Counted from the first letter of the stretch, positions 1 to 8,762 are shown. The stretch: DNA of 44,673 bases from Clostridiales bacterium (GCA_018365455.1 JAGZJZ010000052.1:1-44673), one strand, 5' to 3'. Made by a program: numbers and translations. Notes: generated by a model not told the origin, from the letters alone.

Positions 1-49
1 GCGGGCATTGAGCTGCGAAATGCATCAGGATTTCGGAGCGAATGCCCGC
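1..49. repeat. Nested inverted repeat at the window edge
   Basis: Outer arms GCGGGCATT (1-9) and AATGCCCGC (41-49) are perfect complements; inner arms CGAAAT (17-22) and ATTTCG (31-36) nest inside. The bases after it (GTGCCGCC) suggest the palindrome may continue upstream of the window. It resembles a dispersed palindromic intergenic repeat or the hairpin of an RNA; no second copy was seen in this window. Confidence 0.55.
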
Positions 50-421
50 GTGCCGCCAAAAAGCGCTTCGGGAAGGTTAGAAAATGCCAGTTCTGCGTTA
101 AGCATTCCAAATCAATGTCCTGGTCCGCCCCCTTCTCTTTCCGGACACTACCTCTGCATACAAAGCGTATTTATTCAGCAACCCCCCAATTTATTGTTTT
201 ATAACCGTATATGCTCACCGTATTCTAGCTAAGTAAACACCTAAATAGTTCGTAGTATATTTGTTCTGAAATTATAAGCTCTAGAGTCGCCCAGAGCAAA
301 TACGCCACTATACAGCACCAGAGAAGGAAACTCTTTATTTGTTCTGACGCCTTGAAGTTTAATGCACACCCGGTCTGAAGAACAATATATATCAATTAAT
401 AAAATTTAATCGGGGGTATTG
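50..421. other. Intergenic stretch without a recognisable gene
   Basis: The 522 bases before gpmI hold no convincing gene. A 74-codon open frame beginning at base 8 lies across the hairpin, lacks a ribosome binding site and has a composition unlike a protein (many Pro and Ser). Nothing else was recognised between the repeat and the gpmI promoter. Confidence 0.5.
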
Positions 422-451
422 TTGACAAGAAGCCCAACCATCATGTAAAAT
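422..451 (+). promoter_or_regulatory. Sigma-A promoter of gpmI
   Basis: A perfect -35 TTGACA (422-427) is followed after 18 bp by TAAAAT (446-451). It leaves a leader of about 65 bases before the gpmI ribosome binding site AAAGGAG (508-514). No operator dyad was noticed. Confidence 0.75.
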
Positions 452-522
452 AAGCTTTTGAGAGAACATCACACTTTTCAGTTACGCTAAAATAATTTAA
501 TTTAAATAAAGGAGAAAATATC

Positions 523-2064
523 ATGAGTAAGAAACCAACCGTTTTGATGATACTTGATGGATATGGATTGAATAAGAAGGAGCAGGCAAATGCAGTAGCA
601 GAAGCAAATACTCCGGTTATGGACAAGTTGATGGCTGAGTGTCCGTTTGTAGAAGGTCAGGCAAGCGGCATGGCAGTAGGACTTCCGGAAGGCCAGATGG
701 GTAACTCTGAAGTTGGACATCTGAACATGGGTGCCGGACGTATTGTATATCAGGAGCTTACCAGAATCACCAAAGAGATTCAGGATGGAGATTTCTTCAA
801 AAATGCAGCATTATTAGATGCAGTAAGAAATGCAAAAGAAAATAATACAGCACTTCATATGTTCGGCTTATTGTCTGACGGCGGCGTTCACAGTCACATT
901 ACACATGTATATGGACTGTTGGAGCTGGCAAAAAGAGAAGGTCTGGAAAAAGTATACGTACACTGCTTCCTGGACGGACGTGACACACCTCCTTCTTCCG
1001 GTAAGGGATATGTAGAACAGCTGGCTGAAAAAATGAAAGAAATCGGCGTTGGGGAAATTGCATCGGTAATGGGACGTTATTATGCAATGGACAGGGATAA
1101 CAGATGGGACAGAGTAGAACTGGCATACAATGCAATGGTAAATGGCAAAGGAGAAACAGCGGAATGCGGACCTTGCGGTGTTCAGAAGTCCTATGATGCT
1201 GATAAGACAGATGAATTCGTGCTGCCAACCGTAATGGTAAAAGACGGAGTTCCGGTTGCAACCATCAAAGACAAAGATTCCGTAATCTTCTTTAACTTCA
1301 GACCGGACCGTGCAAGAGAAATCACACGTGCATTCTGCTGTGATGATTTCGATGGTTTTGCCCGTGAAAAGAGATTAGAACTGACATATGTATGCTTTAC
1401 CGACTATGATGAAACAATTCCTCATAAAGAAGTAGCATTCCATAAGGTTGGTATTACCAATACATTTGGTGAATTCCTGGCTGAAAATCATCTGACACAG
1501 GCAAGAATCGCAGAAACAGAGAAATATGCACATGTAACTTTCTTCTTTAATGGTGGAAAAGAGGAACCAAATGCAGGGGAAGACAGAATCCTTGTGAAAT
1601 CTCCAAAGGTTGCTACTTATGATCTGAAACCGGAAATGAGTGCTTATGAAGTTTGTGATAAATTAGTCGAGGCAATTAAATCCGATAAATATGATGTTAT
1701 CATCATTAACTTTGCAAATCCAGATATGGTAGGCCATACAGGCGTGGAAAATGCGGCAATTAAAGCAATTGAAGCCGTTGATACATGCGTTGGAAGAACG
1801 GTAGCTGCTCTGGAAGAAGTAAACGGCCAGATGTTCATCTGTGCAGACCATGGAAATGCAGAACAGCTGGTAGACTATGAAACAGGGGTTCCGTTTACGG
1901 CACATACAACTAATCCGGTTCCGTTCATTCTTGTTAATTATGATAAGGACTATACATTAAAAGAAGGCGGATGCCTGGCTGATATTGCTCCTACATTAAT
2001 CGAAATGATGGGAATGAAGAAGCCGGCAGAGATGACGGGAGAATCGTTGCTGATCAAGAAATAA
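523..2064 (+). CDS. gpmI: 2,3-bisphosphoglycerate-independent phosphoglycerate mutase
   Basis: This cytosolic glycolytic enzyme interconverts 3-phosphoglycerate and 2-phosphoglycerate using two Mn2+ ions. The 513 residues match the usual family length of about 510. Asp12 lies in the N-terminal LDGYG motif and Ser62, which carries the phosphoryl group, lies in GNSEVGH. A C-terminal metal motif, ICADHGNAE, is present, as is the HSHITH stretch of the inserted transferase domain. The ATG is preceded by AAAGGAG eight bases upstream. The gene has its own promoter and is followed about 560 bases on by eno, which takes the product of this reaction, with one small unknown gene between them. Nothing looks damaged. 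Confidence 0.97.
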   Translation: MSKKPTVLMILDGYGLNKKEQANAVAEANTPVMDKLMAECPFVEGQASGMAVGLPEGQMGNSEVGHLNMGAGRIVYQELTRITKEIQDGDFFKNAALLDAVRNAKENNTALHMFGLLSDGGVHSHITHVYGLLELAKREGLEKVYVHCFLDGRDTPPSSGKGYVEQLAEKMKEIGVGEIASVMGRYYAMDRDNRWDRVELAYNAMVNGKGETAECGPCGVQKSYDADKTDEFVLPTVMVKDGVPVATIKDKDSVIFFNFRPDRAREITRAFCCDDFDGFAREKRLELTYVCFTDYDETIPHKEVAFHKVGITNTFGEFLAENHLTQARIAETEKYAHVTFFFNGGKEEPNAGEDRILVKSPKVATYDLKPEMSAYEVCDKLVEAIKSDKYDVIIINFANPDMVGHTGVENAAIKAIEAVDTCVGRTVAALEEVNGQMFICADHGNAEQLVDYETGVPFTAHTTNPVPFILVNYDKDYTLKEGGCLADIAPTLIEMMGMKKPAEMTGESLLIKK

Positions 2065-2240
2065 GGTATGTTTCCATTGGAAAAGGGTTTTTTATCGCAC
2101 AGCGGCTAAATGCGCTGGGATGCCTGCTGGTATCTCCCCGCATACCATTGCTGCTTTATGAGGCTGCAGGCTGGCAGCTTCATAATGATAAAAGGCTCTT
2201 TTTTCTATATGGACCTGAATATAGGATGGAGGTTTTGGAT

Positions 2241-2567
2241 ATGGTAAAGGATATAGTAAAATCAGCGATTATGATTAAATTGAAGTGTAAGTCTGAGAGT
2301 CCGTTGATTTCACCGGCGGAGTTTTGCTGTGCATCCGGTGTGGCGGTGAAGGCGCTTGGGCTGGATGACGAGTTCGCCATGCATTTACGGACGCTTGGAA
2401 CGGTAGGAGAAATGAAAGCGGTTTTATTTCCAAAGCTGGAAGCCGTAGAAGCTCAGTATCAGGATGATGGGGTAAACAAACGGCTTTTGCATTTGCTTCT
2501 TTCCTGTAAAGTGGAAGGTGAAGTGACGGATGAGATACGGGAAATTTTTGATATGGGCATGCACTGA
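2241..2567 (+). CDS. Unknown 108-residue protein between gpmI and eno
   Basis: The frame is open from 2148, but the ATG at 2241 is chosen because GGAGG (2228-2232) lies eight bases before it; the longer form has no such site. The 108-residue product is predicted to be soluble: it has no signal peptide or membrane segment, a run of predicted helices, an early Lys-rich stretch and a Cys pair in EFCCASG. No known domain is recognised. It sits in the same orientation between two glycolytic genes, so it may be read through from gpmI, but a link to glycolysis is inference only. Confidence 0.6.
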   Translation: MVKDIVKSAIMIKLKCKSESPLISPAEFCCASGVAVKALGLDDEFAMHLRTLGTVGEMKAVLFPKLEAVEAQYQDDGVNKRLLHLLLSCKVEGEVTDEIREIFDMGMH

Positions 2568-2626
2568 TTGTTGATTATTTTATGAAAAATATGGGTACAC
2601 TACTCTCTAAAGGAGGGCAATGATCT

Positions 2627-3892
2627 ATGTTTGAATATATACCAATTGTCGATGTTTACGGAAGAGAGATCCTGGATTCCAGGGGCAATCCTACAGTGGA
2701 AGTGGAAGTGCTGGCGGAAGGCGGTGCCATCGGAAGGGCCGCGGTTCCTTCGGGTGCGTCTACCGGGCAGTTTGAAGCCATGGAACTGCGGGATGGGGAA
2801 GAACGTTATCTGGGACAAGGTGTTTCCCAGGCTGTACATCATGTGAATACAATCCTTGCTGATGCAGTAATTGGTGAAAACGTGCTGCAGCAGACTACGG
2901 TTGATAAAATACTTTTAAGAGAAGACGGAACCAGGAATAAATCGAGAATTGGAGCGAATGCCATATTGGGAGTATCTATGGCTGTAGCAAAAGCAGCTGC
3001 CCAGTCACTGAAACTGCCGTTGTTCCGCTATATGGGCGGAATGCAGGTGGGTGAACTTCCGGTTCCTATGATGAATGTGTTAAATGGCGGATGCCACGCA
3101 GATAACACCGTAGACCTGCAGGAATTTATGATTATGCCCAAAGGAGCGAAAAGCTTCCATGATGGATTACAGATGTGTTCGGAAATTTACCATAATCTGA
3201 AGAAAATTCTGAAATCCAAAGGATTGTCTACCGGAGTAGGAGATGAAGGCGGATTTGCCCCCGACCTGCCCGATGCGTCAGCGGTTATCGAACTGCTGAT
3301 AGAGGCAGTGGAAAAGAGCGGCTACCAGATGAAAAAAGATATCGTCATAGCCATTGATGCTGCCGCTTCTGAATTGTACGATGAAAAGAAGAGAGTTTAT
3401 TATTTTCCGGGTGAAAGCCAGATGAAGGGCCACCGGGTAGAGCGCACAGCGGATGAAATGATTGCTTACTACAAAGAACTGACGGATAAATATCCGGTTG
3501 TATCCATTGAAGACGGATTATTCGAGGATGACTGGGAAGGCTGGGTAAAGCTGACCGAGGAATTAGGGGACCGGATTCAGCTGGTTGGAGATGACTTATT
3601 TGTAACCAACCCGGAACGTTTGAAAAAAGGAATTGAGATGGGGGCCGCAAATGCCATTTTGGTAAAGGTAAATCAGATCGGCACGCTGACAGAGGCATTT
3701 GAAGCGATTCATATGGCACAGAGGTCAGGTTACCGCACGATTATTTCCCATCGTTCCGGAGAGACAGAAGATACTATCATTGCAGATATAGCAGTTGCTA
3801 CGGGAGCAGGGCAGATCAAAACAGGAGCACCGTGCAGGAGTGAGCGGGTAGCCAAGTATAATCAGCTCCTCCGTATCGAGGAAAATTTTTAA
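2627..3892 (+). CDS. eno: Enolase
   Basis: Enolase reversibly dehydrates 2-phosphoglycerate to phosphoenolpyruvate; it is a Mg2+ enzyme of the cytosol. The 421 residues are typical. Visible motifs are the active-site loop PSGASTG (41-47), HAD (157-159), the catalytic acid Glu207 in GDEGGF, metal ligands Asp244, Glu295 and Asp322, catalytic Lys347 in ILVKVNQ, and the C-terminal signature SHRSGETED. The ATG follows an AGGAGG about ten bases upstream. It lies 59 bases after the small unknown gene and is followed by a separate promoter for secG. No anomaly was seen. Confidence 0.97.
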   Translation: MFEYIPIVDVYGREILDSRGNPTVEVEVLAEGGAIGRAAVPSGASTGQFEAMELRDGEERYLGQGVSQAVHHVNTILADAVIGENVLQQTTVDKILLREDGTRNKSRIGANAILGVSMAVAKAAAQSLKLPLFRYMGGMQVGELPVPMMNVLNGGCHADNTVDLQEFMIMPKGAKSFHDGLQMCSEIYHNLKKILKSKGLSTGVGDEGGFAPDLPDASAVIELLIEAVEKSGYQMKKDIVIAIDAAASELYDEKKRVYYFPGESQMKGHRVERTADEMIAYYKELTDKYPVVSIEDGLFEDDWEGWVKLTEELGDRIQLVGDDLFVTNPERLKKGIEMGAANAILVKVNQIGTLTEAFEAIHMAQRSGYRTIISHRSGETEDTIIADIAVATGAGQIKTGAPCRSERVAKYNQLLRIEENF

Positions 3893-3896
3893 ATTA

Positions 3897-3925
3897 TTGA
3901 CTTTTTTTCCAGCCTGTGGTAAACT
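3897..3925 (+). promoter_or_regulatory. Sigma-A promoter of secG
   Basis: TTGACT (3897-3902), a 17-bp spacer and TAAACT (3920-3925), with TGG just before the -10 hexamer (extended -10). It begins five bases after the eno stop codon, so secG need not depend on read-through from eno. Confidence 0.75.
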
Positions 3926-3958
3926 CAATATTGTCGTTTAACATAGGAGGTGCAGAGC

Positions 3959-4195
3959 GTGGAAGTTTTAAAAATGATCCTTACTATAATTTATATCTTA
4001 GTTTGTATTGCGTTAACCATAATTGTATTGATGCAGGAAGGCAAGTCAGCAGGACTTGGTACAATTAGCGGAATGGCAGATACTTACTGGGGCAAGAACA
4101 AAGGACGCTCCGTAGAAGGTGCGCTTGTTAAATCCACAAAGTTCTTAGCTATTGGATTTATCGTGCTGTCAGTAGTATTGAATCTTAAGTTTTAA
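3959..4195 (+). CDS. secG: SecG subunit of the protein translocase
   Basis: SecG is the small auxiliary membrane subunit of SecYEG and helps SecA-driven export. The product has 78 residues: one hydrophobic segment near the N terminus (about residues 5-22), a short loop with QEGKSAGLG typical of the family, and a second hydrophobic segment at the C terminus (about 56-75). The start is taken as GTG at 3959, because AGGAGG (3945-3950) lies eight bases upstream and overlaps the alternative in-frame GTG at 3950. In Firmicutes secG is commonly followed by rnr and smpB, as here. A terminator follows directly. Confidence 0.93.
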   Translation: MEVLKMILTIIYILVCIALTIIVLMQEGKSAGLGTISGMADTYWGKNKGRSVEGALVKSTKFLAIGFIVLSVVLNLKF

Positions 4196-4204
4196 AGTTA
4201 GAAG

Positions 4205-4237
4205 ACACTCTTGTAGATACTGCAAGGGTGTTTTTTT
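4205..4237 (+). terminator. Rho-independent terminator after secG
   Basis: Arms ACACTCTTG (4205-4213) and CAAGGGTGT (4223-4231) pair with one G-U and are followed by a run of seven T. It separates secG from rnr, so rnr needs its own promoter or read-through; no clear promoter was seen in 4238-4360. Confidence 0.85.
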
Positions 4238-4370
4238 AAACCATGTCGAAATTCATGGAATATAGTCAGTATGTCTGGTGTATTTACACTGGGTGGCACT
4301 GATACTGCATCCAGCCGGCAACATAGTGAAAGCACTGCAGCTGCTGCCATAAAAGAAAGAGAGAAGATGA

Positions 4371-6509
4371 ATGAATCAAGAATTATTAGATAAGAGAAAG
4401 AAAGTCATATACGATATGATTTGCGATAAACAATATGTTCCGATGAAGATAAAAGAGATCGCAATTCTGCTTCAGGTCACAAAAGAAGACCGACCGGCCT
4501 TGGAACAGGTATTGGAAGAATTAATCCAGGAAGGAAAAGTAGAAATATCCAAACGCGGAAAATATAAAAAGGCAGAGGATACTTCCCTGGTAGGAACGTT
4601 TATCGGACATCCGAAAGGATTTGGATTTGTAGAAATAGAAGGCCGGGAAGAAGATATTTTTATACCGGAAACAGCTACCGAAGGCGCCGTGCATCATGAT
4701 ACGGTACAGGTTGCTCTGGTCCCTGGAAAGACGGGGAAGCGTCAGGAAGGTGTCATTGTCAAAATACTGGCAAGAGGATTAAAAGAAGTAGTGGGAACCT
4801 ATCAGCAGAGTAAAAATTTCGGGTTTGTAGTACCGGATAATTTAAAACTGACCAAAGATATCTTCATTCCCATCGAACGCTCAAAAGGGGCTGTAAACGG
4901 GCATAAAGTAGTAGTGGAGATCACAGAGTACGGTACAAAGACGAAGAATCCCGAAGGAAAAGTAAAAGAGATTATCGGACATATCAATGATCCGGGGACG
5001 GATATCCTTTCCATCGTTTATGCCTACGAACTGCCTCTGGATTTTCCGGAAAAAGTAATGAACCAGGCACAGCGGGTGCCGGATGAAATCATAGCGGGGG
5101 ATATGGAAGGCAGGAAGGATCTGCGGGAATTGCAGATGGTTACCATTGACGGAGAAGATGCAAAAGATCTGGATGATGCCATTTCCCTGACAAAAGAGGG
5201 AAACATTTATCATCTGGGCGTGCATATTGCGGATGTAACCAACTATGTGCAGGAGAACAGTGCTCTGGACCGGGAAGCCTTAAAAAGAGGTACCAGCGTA
5301 TATCTGGTCGACCGGGTAATACCCATGCTCCCCCACAAGCTTTCCAACGGAATCTGTTCCCTGAATCAGGGCGTAGACAGACTGGCGCTGAGCTGTCTCA
5401 TGGATGTGGACGAAAAAGGAACTGTAATCAGCCATGAAATTGCGGAAACCGTAATTAATGTAGACCGCAGAATGACCTATACCAGTGTAAAGAAAATCCT
5501 TACAGAACAGGATGAAGAAGAACGCAGGGAATATGAAGAACTGGTACCTATGTTTGAGCGCATGCAGGAACTGGCGGGATTATTACGGGAAAAAAGAAAA
5601 CAGAGAGGTTCCATTGATTTTGACTTCCCTGAGACTAAGATTCTGTTAGATGAAAAAGGGAAACCTCAGGAAATCAAACCCTATGACCGCAATGTAGCTA
5701 CTAAGATTATAGAAGATTTTATGCTATTGGCGAATGAAACCGTAGCAGAAGATTATTACTGGCAGGAACTGCCTTTTGTATACCGTACCCATGATACGCC
5801 GGATCCGGAAAAAATCGAAAAACTGGCGCTGTTTATCAATAACTTTGGATATGGGATTAAGAACAGCAAAAACGAAATCCATCCCAAAGAACTGCAAAAA
5901 CTCCTGGCCAGAATAGAAGATTCGCCGGAAGAAGCCATGATCAGCAGATTAACACTGCGCTCTATGAAACAGGCTAAATATACGACGGAATGTACCGGAC
6001 ATTTTGGTTTGGCAGCACAATATTACTGTCATTTCACATCACCCATCCGCCGTTATCCGGATCTCCAGATCCACCGTATCATCAAAGACAATCTGCGCGC
6101 CAGGATGAACAGCGGCAGAATCAAGCATTATGACGGAATTCTGACACAGGTTGCAGACCATTCCAGTAAGATGGAACGCCGTGCGGATGAAGCAGAGCGG
6201 GAAACAGATAAGCTGAAGAAAGTAGAATATATGGAAGCCCGCATAGGTCAGTGTTTCCAGGGAGTCATCTCCGGCATTACAAGCTGGGGCCTGTATGTGG
6301 AACTGCCCAATACCATAGAAGGTATGGTTCATGTCACCCATATGTACGATGACCGCTATTATTATAAGGAAGAAACATATGAAATGTTCGGTGTGGACAC
6401 CGGCAAGGTATATAAACTTGGACAGAAATTAACGGTAAAGGTAATCGACTGCGACCGCCAGAGCCGCACCATCGATTTTGAAATTGCAGAAGAAGGGGGA
6501 GAAAGTTAA
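4371..6509 (+). CDS. rnr: Ribonuclease R
   Basis: RNase R is a processive 3'-5' exoribonuclease that degrades structured RNA, including mRNA freed from stalled ribosomes by tmRNA. At 712 residues it has the family length. An N-terminal winged-helix region (about 1-70) precedes cold-shock-like OB folds (about 70-210). The RNB catalytic domain follows, with the Asp cluster D260, D266, D268 and D269 in TIDGEDAKDLDDA and the RRYPDL motif near its end. A C-terminal S1 domain (about 625-705) ends the protein. The ATG at 4371 has only a weak purine-rich site (GAGAAG) before it. The stop codon abuts the GTG start of smpB, so the two are translated from one message. Confidence 0.96.
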   Translation: MNQELLDKRKKVIYDMICDKQYVPMKIKEIAILLQVTKEDRPALEQVLEELIQEGKVEISKRGKYKKAEDTSLVGTFIGHPKGFGFVEIEGREEDIFIPETATEGAVHHDTVQVALVPGKTGKRQEGVIVKILARGLKEVVGTYQQSKNFGFVVPDNLKLTKDIFIPIERSKGAVNGHKVVVEITEYGTKTKNPEGKVKEIIGHINDPGTDILSIVYAYELPLDFPEKVMNQAQRVPDEIIAGDMEGRKDLRELQMVTIDGEDAKDLDDAISLTKEGNIYHLGVHIADVTNYVQENSALDREALKRGTSVYLVDRVIPMLPHKLSNGICSLNQGVDRLALSCLMDVDEKGTVISHEIAETVINVDRRMTYTSVKKILTEQDEEERREYEELVPMFERMQELAGLLREKRKQRGSIDFDFPETKILLDEKGKPQEIKPYDRNVATKIIEDFMLLANETVAEDYYWQELPFVYRTHDTPDPEKIEKLALFINNFGYGIKNSKNEIHPKELQKLLARIEDSPEEAMISRLTLRSMKQAKYTTECTGHFGLAAQYYCHFTSPIRRYPDLQIHRIIKDNLRARMNSGRIKHYDGILTQVADHSSKMERRADEAERETDKLKKVEYMEARIGQCFQGVISGITSWGLYVELPNTIEGMVHVTHMYDDRYYYKEETYEMFGVDTGKVYKLGQKLTVKVIDCDRQSRTIDFEIAEEGGES

Positions 6510-6974
6510 GTGGGAGCACAATCCATAAAACTAATAGCAAATAATAAAAAAGCGTTTCACGATTACTTTATAGAAGATACCTATGAAGCAGGCATTTCCC
6601 TGCATGGAACAGAAGTAAAATCCCTTCGTATGGGAAAATGCAGTATCAAAGAATCCTTCGTCCGCGTTGACCGCGGCGAAGTATTCATATATGGTATGCA
6701 CATCAGCCCCTATGAGAAAGGCAACATTTTTAATAAAGATCCGCTTAGAGTCAAAAAGCTGTTATTACACCGCTTTGAAATCAATAAGCTGACCGGGAAA
6801 ATGAAAGAAAAAGGATTTACACTGGTTCCCCTGAAGGTATATTTTAAAGGGAGCCTGGTAAAAGTGGAAATCGGACTAGCCCGAGGCAAAAAACTCTATG
6901 ATAAACGACAGGACATTGCCAAAAAAGATCAGCGAAGAGAAGCAGAGAAAGAATTCAAAATCCGAAATCTGTAG
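6510..6974 (+). CDS. smpB: SsrA-binding protein SmpB
   Basis: SmpB binds tmRNA and brings alanyl-tmRNA to ribosomes stalled without a stop codon. The 154-residue product carries the family signatures: an N-terminal NKKAFHDYFIEDTYEAGI, then HGTEVKSLR, the central HISPYEKGN, and a basic C-terminal tail (KLYDKRQDIAKKDQRREAEKE) that becomes the helix in the mRNA channel. The GTG start directly follows the rnr stop codon, with the site GGGGGAG inside the end of rnr. Its RNA partner ssrA lies 1.4 kb downstream. Confidence 0.97.
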   Translation: MGAQSIKLIANNKKAFHDYFIEDTYEAGISLHGTEVKSLRMGKCSIKESFVRVDRGEVFIYGMHISPYEKGNIFNKDPLRVKKLLLHRFEINKLTGKMKEKGFTLVPLKVYFKGSLVKVEIGLARGKKLYDKRQDIAKKDQRREAEKEFKIRNL

Positions 6975-7050
6975 AAGCGGACAATGGCACACCTTTCATT
7001 CGTTTAGACCTGGAACAATCATCAACAAGCTTAATCAGGAGGTAATCGGT

Positions 7051-7293
7051 ATGGTACCCACATCAAAAGAAGAGTTAAAAAAACTGGTAACCCAGGCAAC
7101 ATTAGAAACTTATGAAGAATTATCACCCCAGCTGATCGTGCTGCTGGATCAGGTAAAACACAATGATCAGTTAACAGAAGCCCAGAAAAACGATGAGATT
7201 ATGCTGAACATGATGGGATACGTCAAATCCTGCACAAATGAAATCATCATTGAAGTATTGGCAGAAATTCTGGGGCTTGAAAGTGATTCATAA
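7051..7293 (+). CDS. Unknown 80-residue protein
   Basis: The ATG at 7051 follows a clear AGGAGG with good spacing, which decides the start over a longer open frame that overlaps smpB. The 80-residue product looks soluble and helical, acidic towards its end, with no Cys cluster, signal peptide or membrane segment. No family is recognised, and no separate promoter was seen, so it probably belongs to the rnr-smpB transcript. A role in ribosome rescue would be a guess from position alone. Confidence 0.65.
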   Translation: MVPTSKEELKKLVTQATLETYEELSPQLIVLLDQVKHNDQLTEAQKNDEIMLNMMGYVKSCTNEIIIEVLAEILGLESDS

Positions 7294-7380
7294 ACATTCT
7301 GGCGGTATGCAGATAGCATTCTAAATTTAAACATGTATTTCATAGAACTCCGGAGTAGATAAAATTAATTTGAAATATAA

Positions 7381-7409
7381 TTGACAAAATATAGAAATAG
7401 TGCTATATT
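7381..7409 (+). promoter_or_regulatory. Promoter of the rubrerythrin gene
   Basis: TTGACA (7381-7386), exactly 17 bp, then TATATT (7404-7409) preceded by TGC, an extended -10. This is one of the strongest promoters in the window. The AT-rich leader was inspected for a PerR- or Fur-like dyad and none was convincing. Confidence 0.8.
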
Positions 7410-7457
7410 AAAATAGTAATAGTTACTGATATTGAAAATACGAAGGAGGATTTTACC

Positions 7458-7994
7458 ATGGAATTAAAAGGATCAAGAACAGAAGCGAACTTACAGGCAG
7501 CATTTGCAGGTGAAAGCCAGGCAAGAAACAAATATACATATTATGCAAGCAAGGCAAAAAAAGAAGGATATGTTCAGATCTCTAATCTTTTCTTAGAGAC
7601 TGCAGATAACGAAAAAGAACATGCAAAAATGTGGTTTAAATTATTACATGACGGCATGCCGGATACCCTTACAAATTTAAAAGATGCTGCAGAAGGCGAA
7701 AACTACGAATGGACCGATATGTACGCAACATTTGCAAAAGAAGCAAAAGAAGAAGGCTTTGATCAAATTGCATACTGGTTTGAAGAAGTAGCAAAAATTG
7801 AAAAAGAGCACGAAGAAAGATATAGTAAATTATTAGCAAATATTGAAGAAGGAAAAGTATTCATCAGAGGAGAAGAAGTAGCATGGCAGTGCTCCAACTG
7901 TGGACACATCCACTACGGAACAGATGCTCCGGAAGTATGTCCGGTATGTTCACATCCTCAGGCTTATTTCCAGATTCAGGCGAAGAACTTCTAA
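7458..7994 (+). CDS. Rubrerythrin
   Basis: Rubrerythrin is a cytosolic non-haem di-iron peroxidase that reduces hydrogen peroxide in anaerobes with electrons from rubredoxin or NADH-linked partners. The 178 residues show both domains: a ferritin-like four-helix bundle (about 1-138) with AGESQARNKY, ETADNEKEH (Glu52, His55) and KIEKEHEER, and a C-terminal rubredoxin-like domain with two CxxC pairs (Cys145, 148, 161, 164) that binds one iron. AAGGAGG lies seven bases before the ATG. It is probably monocistronic, given its own strong promoter and a hairpin downstream. Confidence 0.96.
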   Translation: MELKGSRTEANLQAAFAGESQARNKYTYYASKAKKEGYVQISNLFLETADNEKEHAKMWFKLLHDGMPDTLTNLKDAAEGENYEWTDMYATFAKEAKEEGFDQIAYWFEEVAKIEKEHEERYSKLLANIEEGKVFIRGEEVAWQCSNCGHIHYGTDAPEVCPVCSHPQAYFQIQAKNF

Positions 7995-8152
7995 AAATCT
8001 TATCACACAATTTATATGAGAAATAAAACGGGTAAATCTGAGTGTATATATAATAGGAAGAAATAGGTTCATTCAAAAGATGATCTGTTATATCATTATA
8101 CCTGCACGAACGATATGAGTTTAAATATATTTGGCTATTATAAAGCTTAAGA

Positions 8153-8190
8153 GAAGAACAGCCCAGTGCGGAATAACTGTGCTGTTCTTC
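8153..8190 (+). terminator. Long hairpin after rubrerythrin, likely terminator
   Basis: GAAGAACAGC (8153-8162) pairs with GCTGTTCTTC (8181-8190); CAGT and ACTG extend the stem inwards with one bulge. The T tract after it is weak (GTTTCTGATT), so termination may be partial. It lies about 160 bases after the rubrerythrin stop and 70 before the ssrA promoter. Confidence 0.65.
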
Positions 8191-8259
8191 GTTTCTGATT
8201 AGATTATATTACATTTATAAGGTTTACATAAAATGCTAATACGAAATGTATGAATAACC

Positions 8260-8288
8260 TTGACAATCCTCATCGGATCAACTATAAT
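8260..8288 (+). promoter_or_regulatory. Consensus promoter of ssrA
   Basis: Perfect TTGACA (8260-8265), 17-bp spacer and perfect TATAAT (8283-8288). Transcription should begin near 8295, about 110 bases before the mature tmRNA 5' end, so a precursor leader must be removed. Confidence 0.85.
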
Positions 8289-8300
8289 GAAACAACTAGC

Positions 8301-8332
8301 ATATCATTGTTCCATTAATGAAGCAATGATAT
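8301..8332 (+). other. Hairpin in the pre-tmRNA leader
   Basis: Perfect nine-base arms ATATCATTG (8301-8309) and CAATGATAT (8324-8332) enclose a 14-base loop. It would form at the extreme 5' end of the primary ssrA transcript, within the part discarded during maturation. It could protect the precursor end or be an operator overlapping the transcription start. Confidence 0.55.
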
Positions 8333-8403
8333 ACCAGAAATATAAAATTTAATTTGTATTTCTACTATGCAAACGTCTGCAGAACCAATTACACCTGATA
8401 TCA

Positions 8404-8751
8404 GGGGTTGTACTGGTTTCGACGGGGGTTTTGCAATTGGAGAAGCCATCCGTGGGCCGGGACCACGCAGCAAACCGGACAAAAAATATAAACGCAGACG
8501 ATAATTATTCGTTAGCAGCAGCCTAATGCTGCTTGTCGGCCTTGGGTCACTCACAGCTCAAGTCACCGGCATCAAATAATGTGAGGCACTTTGTTTCCAA
8601 AGCTTTGAGGGAATAAAAGAACTTATGAAGCTACTAAAGTCTGCAGCTTGTCATTAAGCGGCAGATAGAGGGAATGTTAAAGTAATGACTGTGATGGGAG
8701 ATGCTTCAATGAATAGGCTTTCGGACAGGGGTTCGATTCCCCTCAGCTCCA
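8404..8751 (+). ncRNA. ssrA: Transfer-messenger RNA (one-piece tmRNA)
   Basis: tmRNA rescues stalled ribosomes and tags the unfinished protein for proteolysis. The 5' end GGGGTTG (8404-8410) pairs with CAGCTCC (8744-8750) as the tRNA-like acceptor stem, and A8751 is the discriminator; CCA is not encoded. The conserved 5' TGGTTTCGACGGGG and the 3' T-arm GGGTTCGATTCCCC are both present. The tag reading frame is GCA (8494) to TAA (8526) and encodes ADDNYSLAAA, with the protease-recognised LAA-type end. The resume codon is taken as the Ala GCA; this choice follows the family pattern. SmpB and RNase R are encoded just upstream. Confidence 0.96.
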
Positions 8752-8762
8752 TTTTAAAAGAG

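Noticed and set aside
8..232. 74-codon open frame at the left edge
   Set aside because: It runs through a strong inverted repeat, lacks a ribosome binding site and has a Pro/Ser-rich, non-protein-like composition.
2128..2147. TGGTAT/ATACCA hairpin after gpmI as a terminator
   Set aside because: The stem is only six pairs and no T run follows it.
7404..7440. PerR or Fur box in the rubrerythrin leader
   Set aside because: The sequence is AT-rich with short repeats of AATAGT but does not form the expected inverted repeat.
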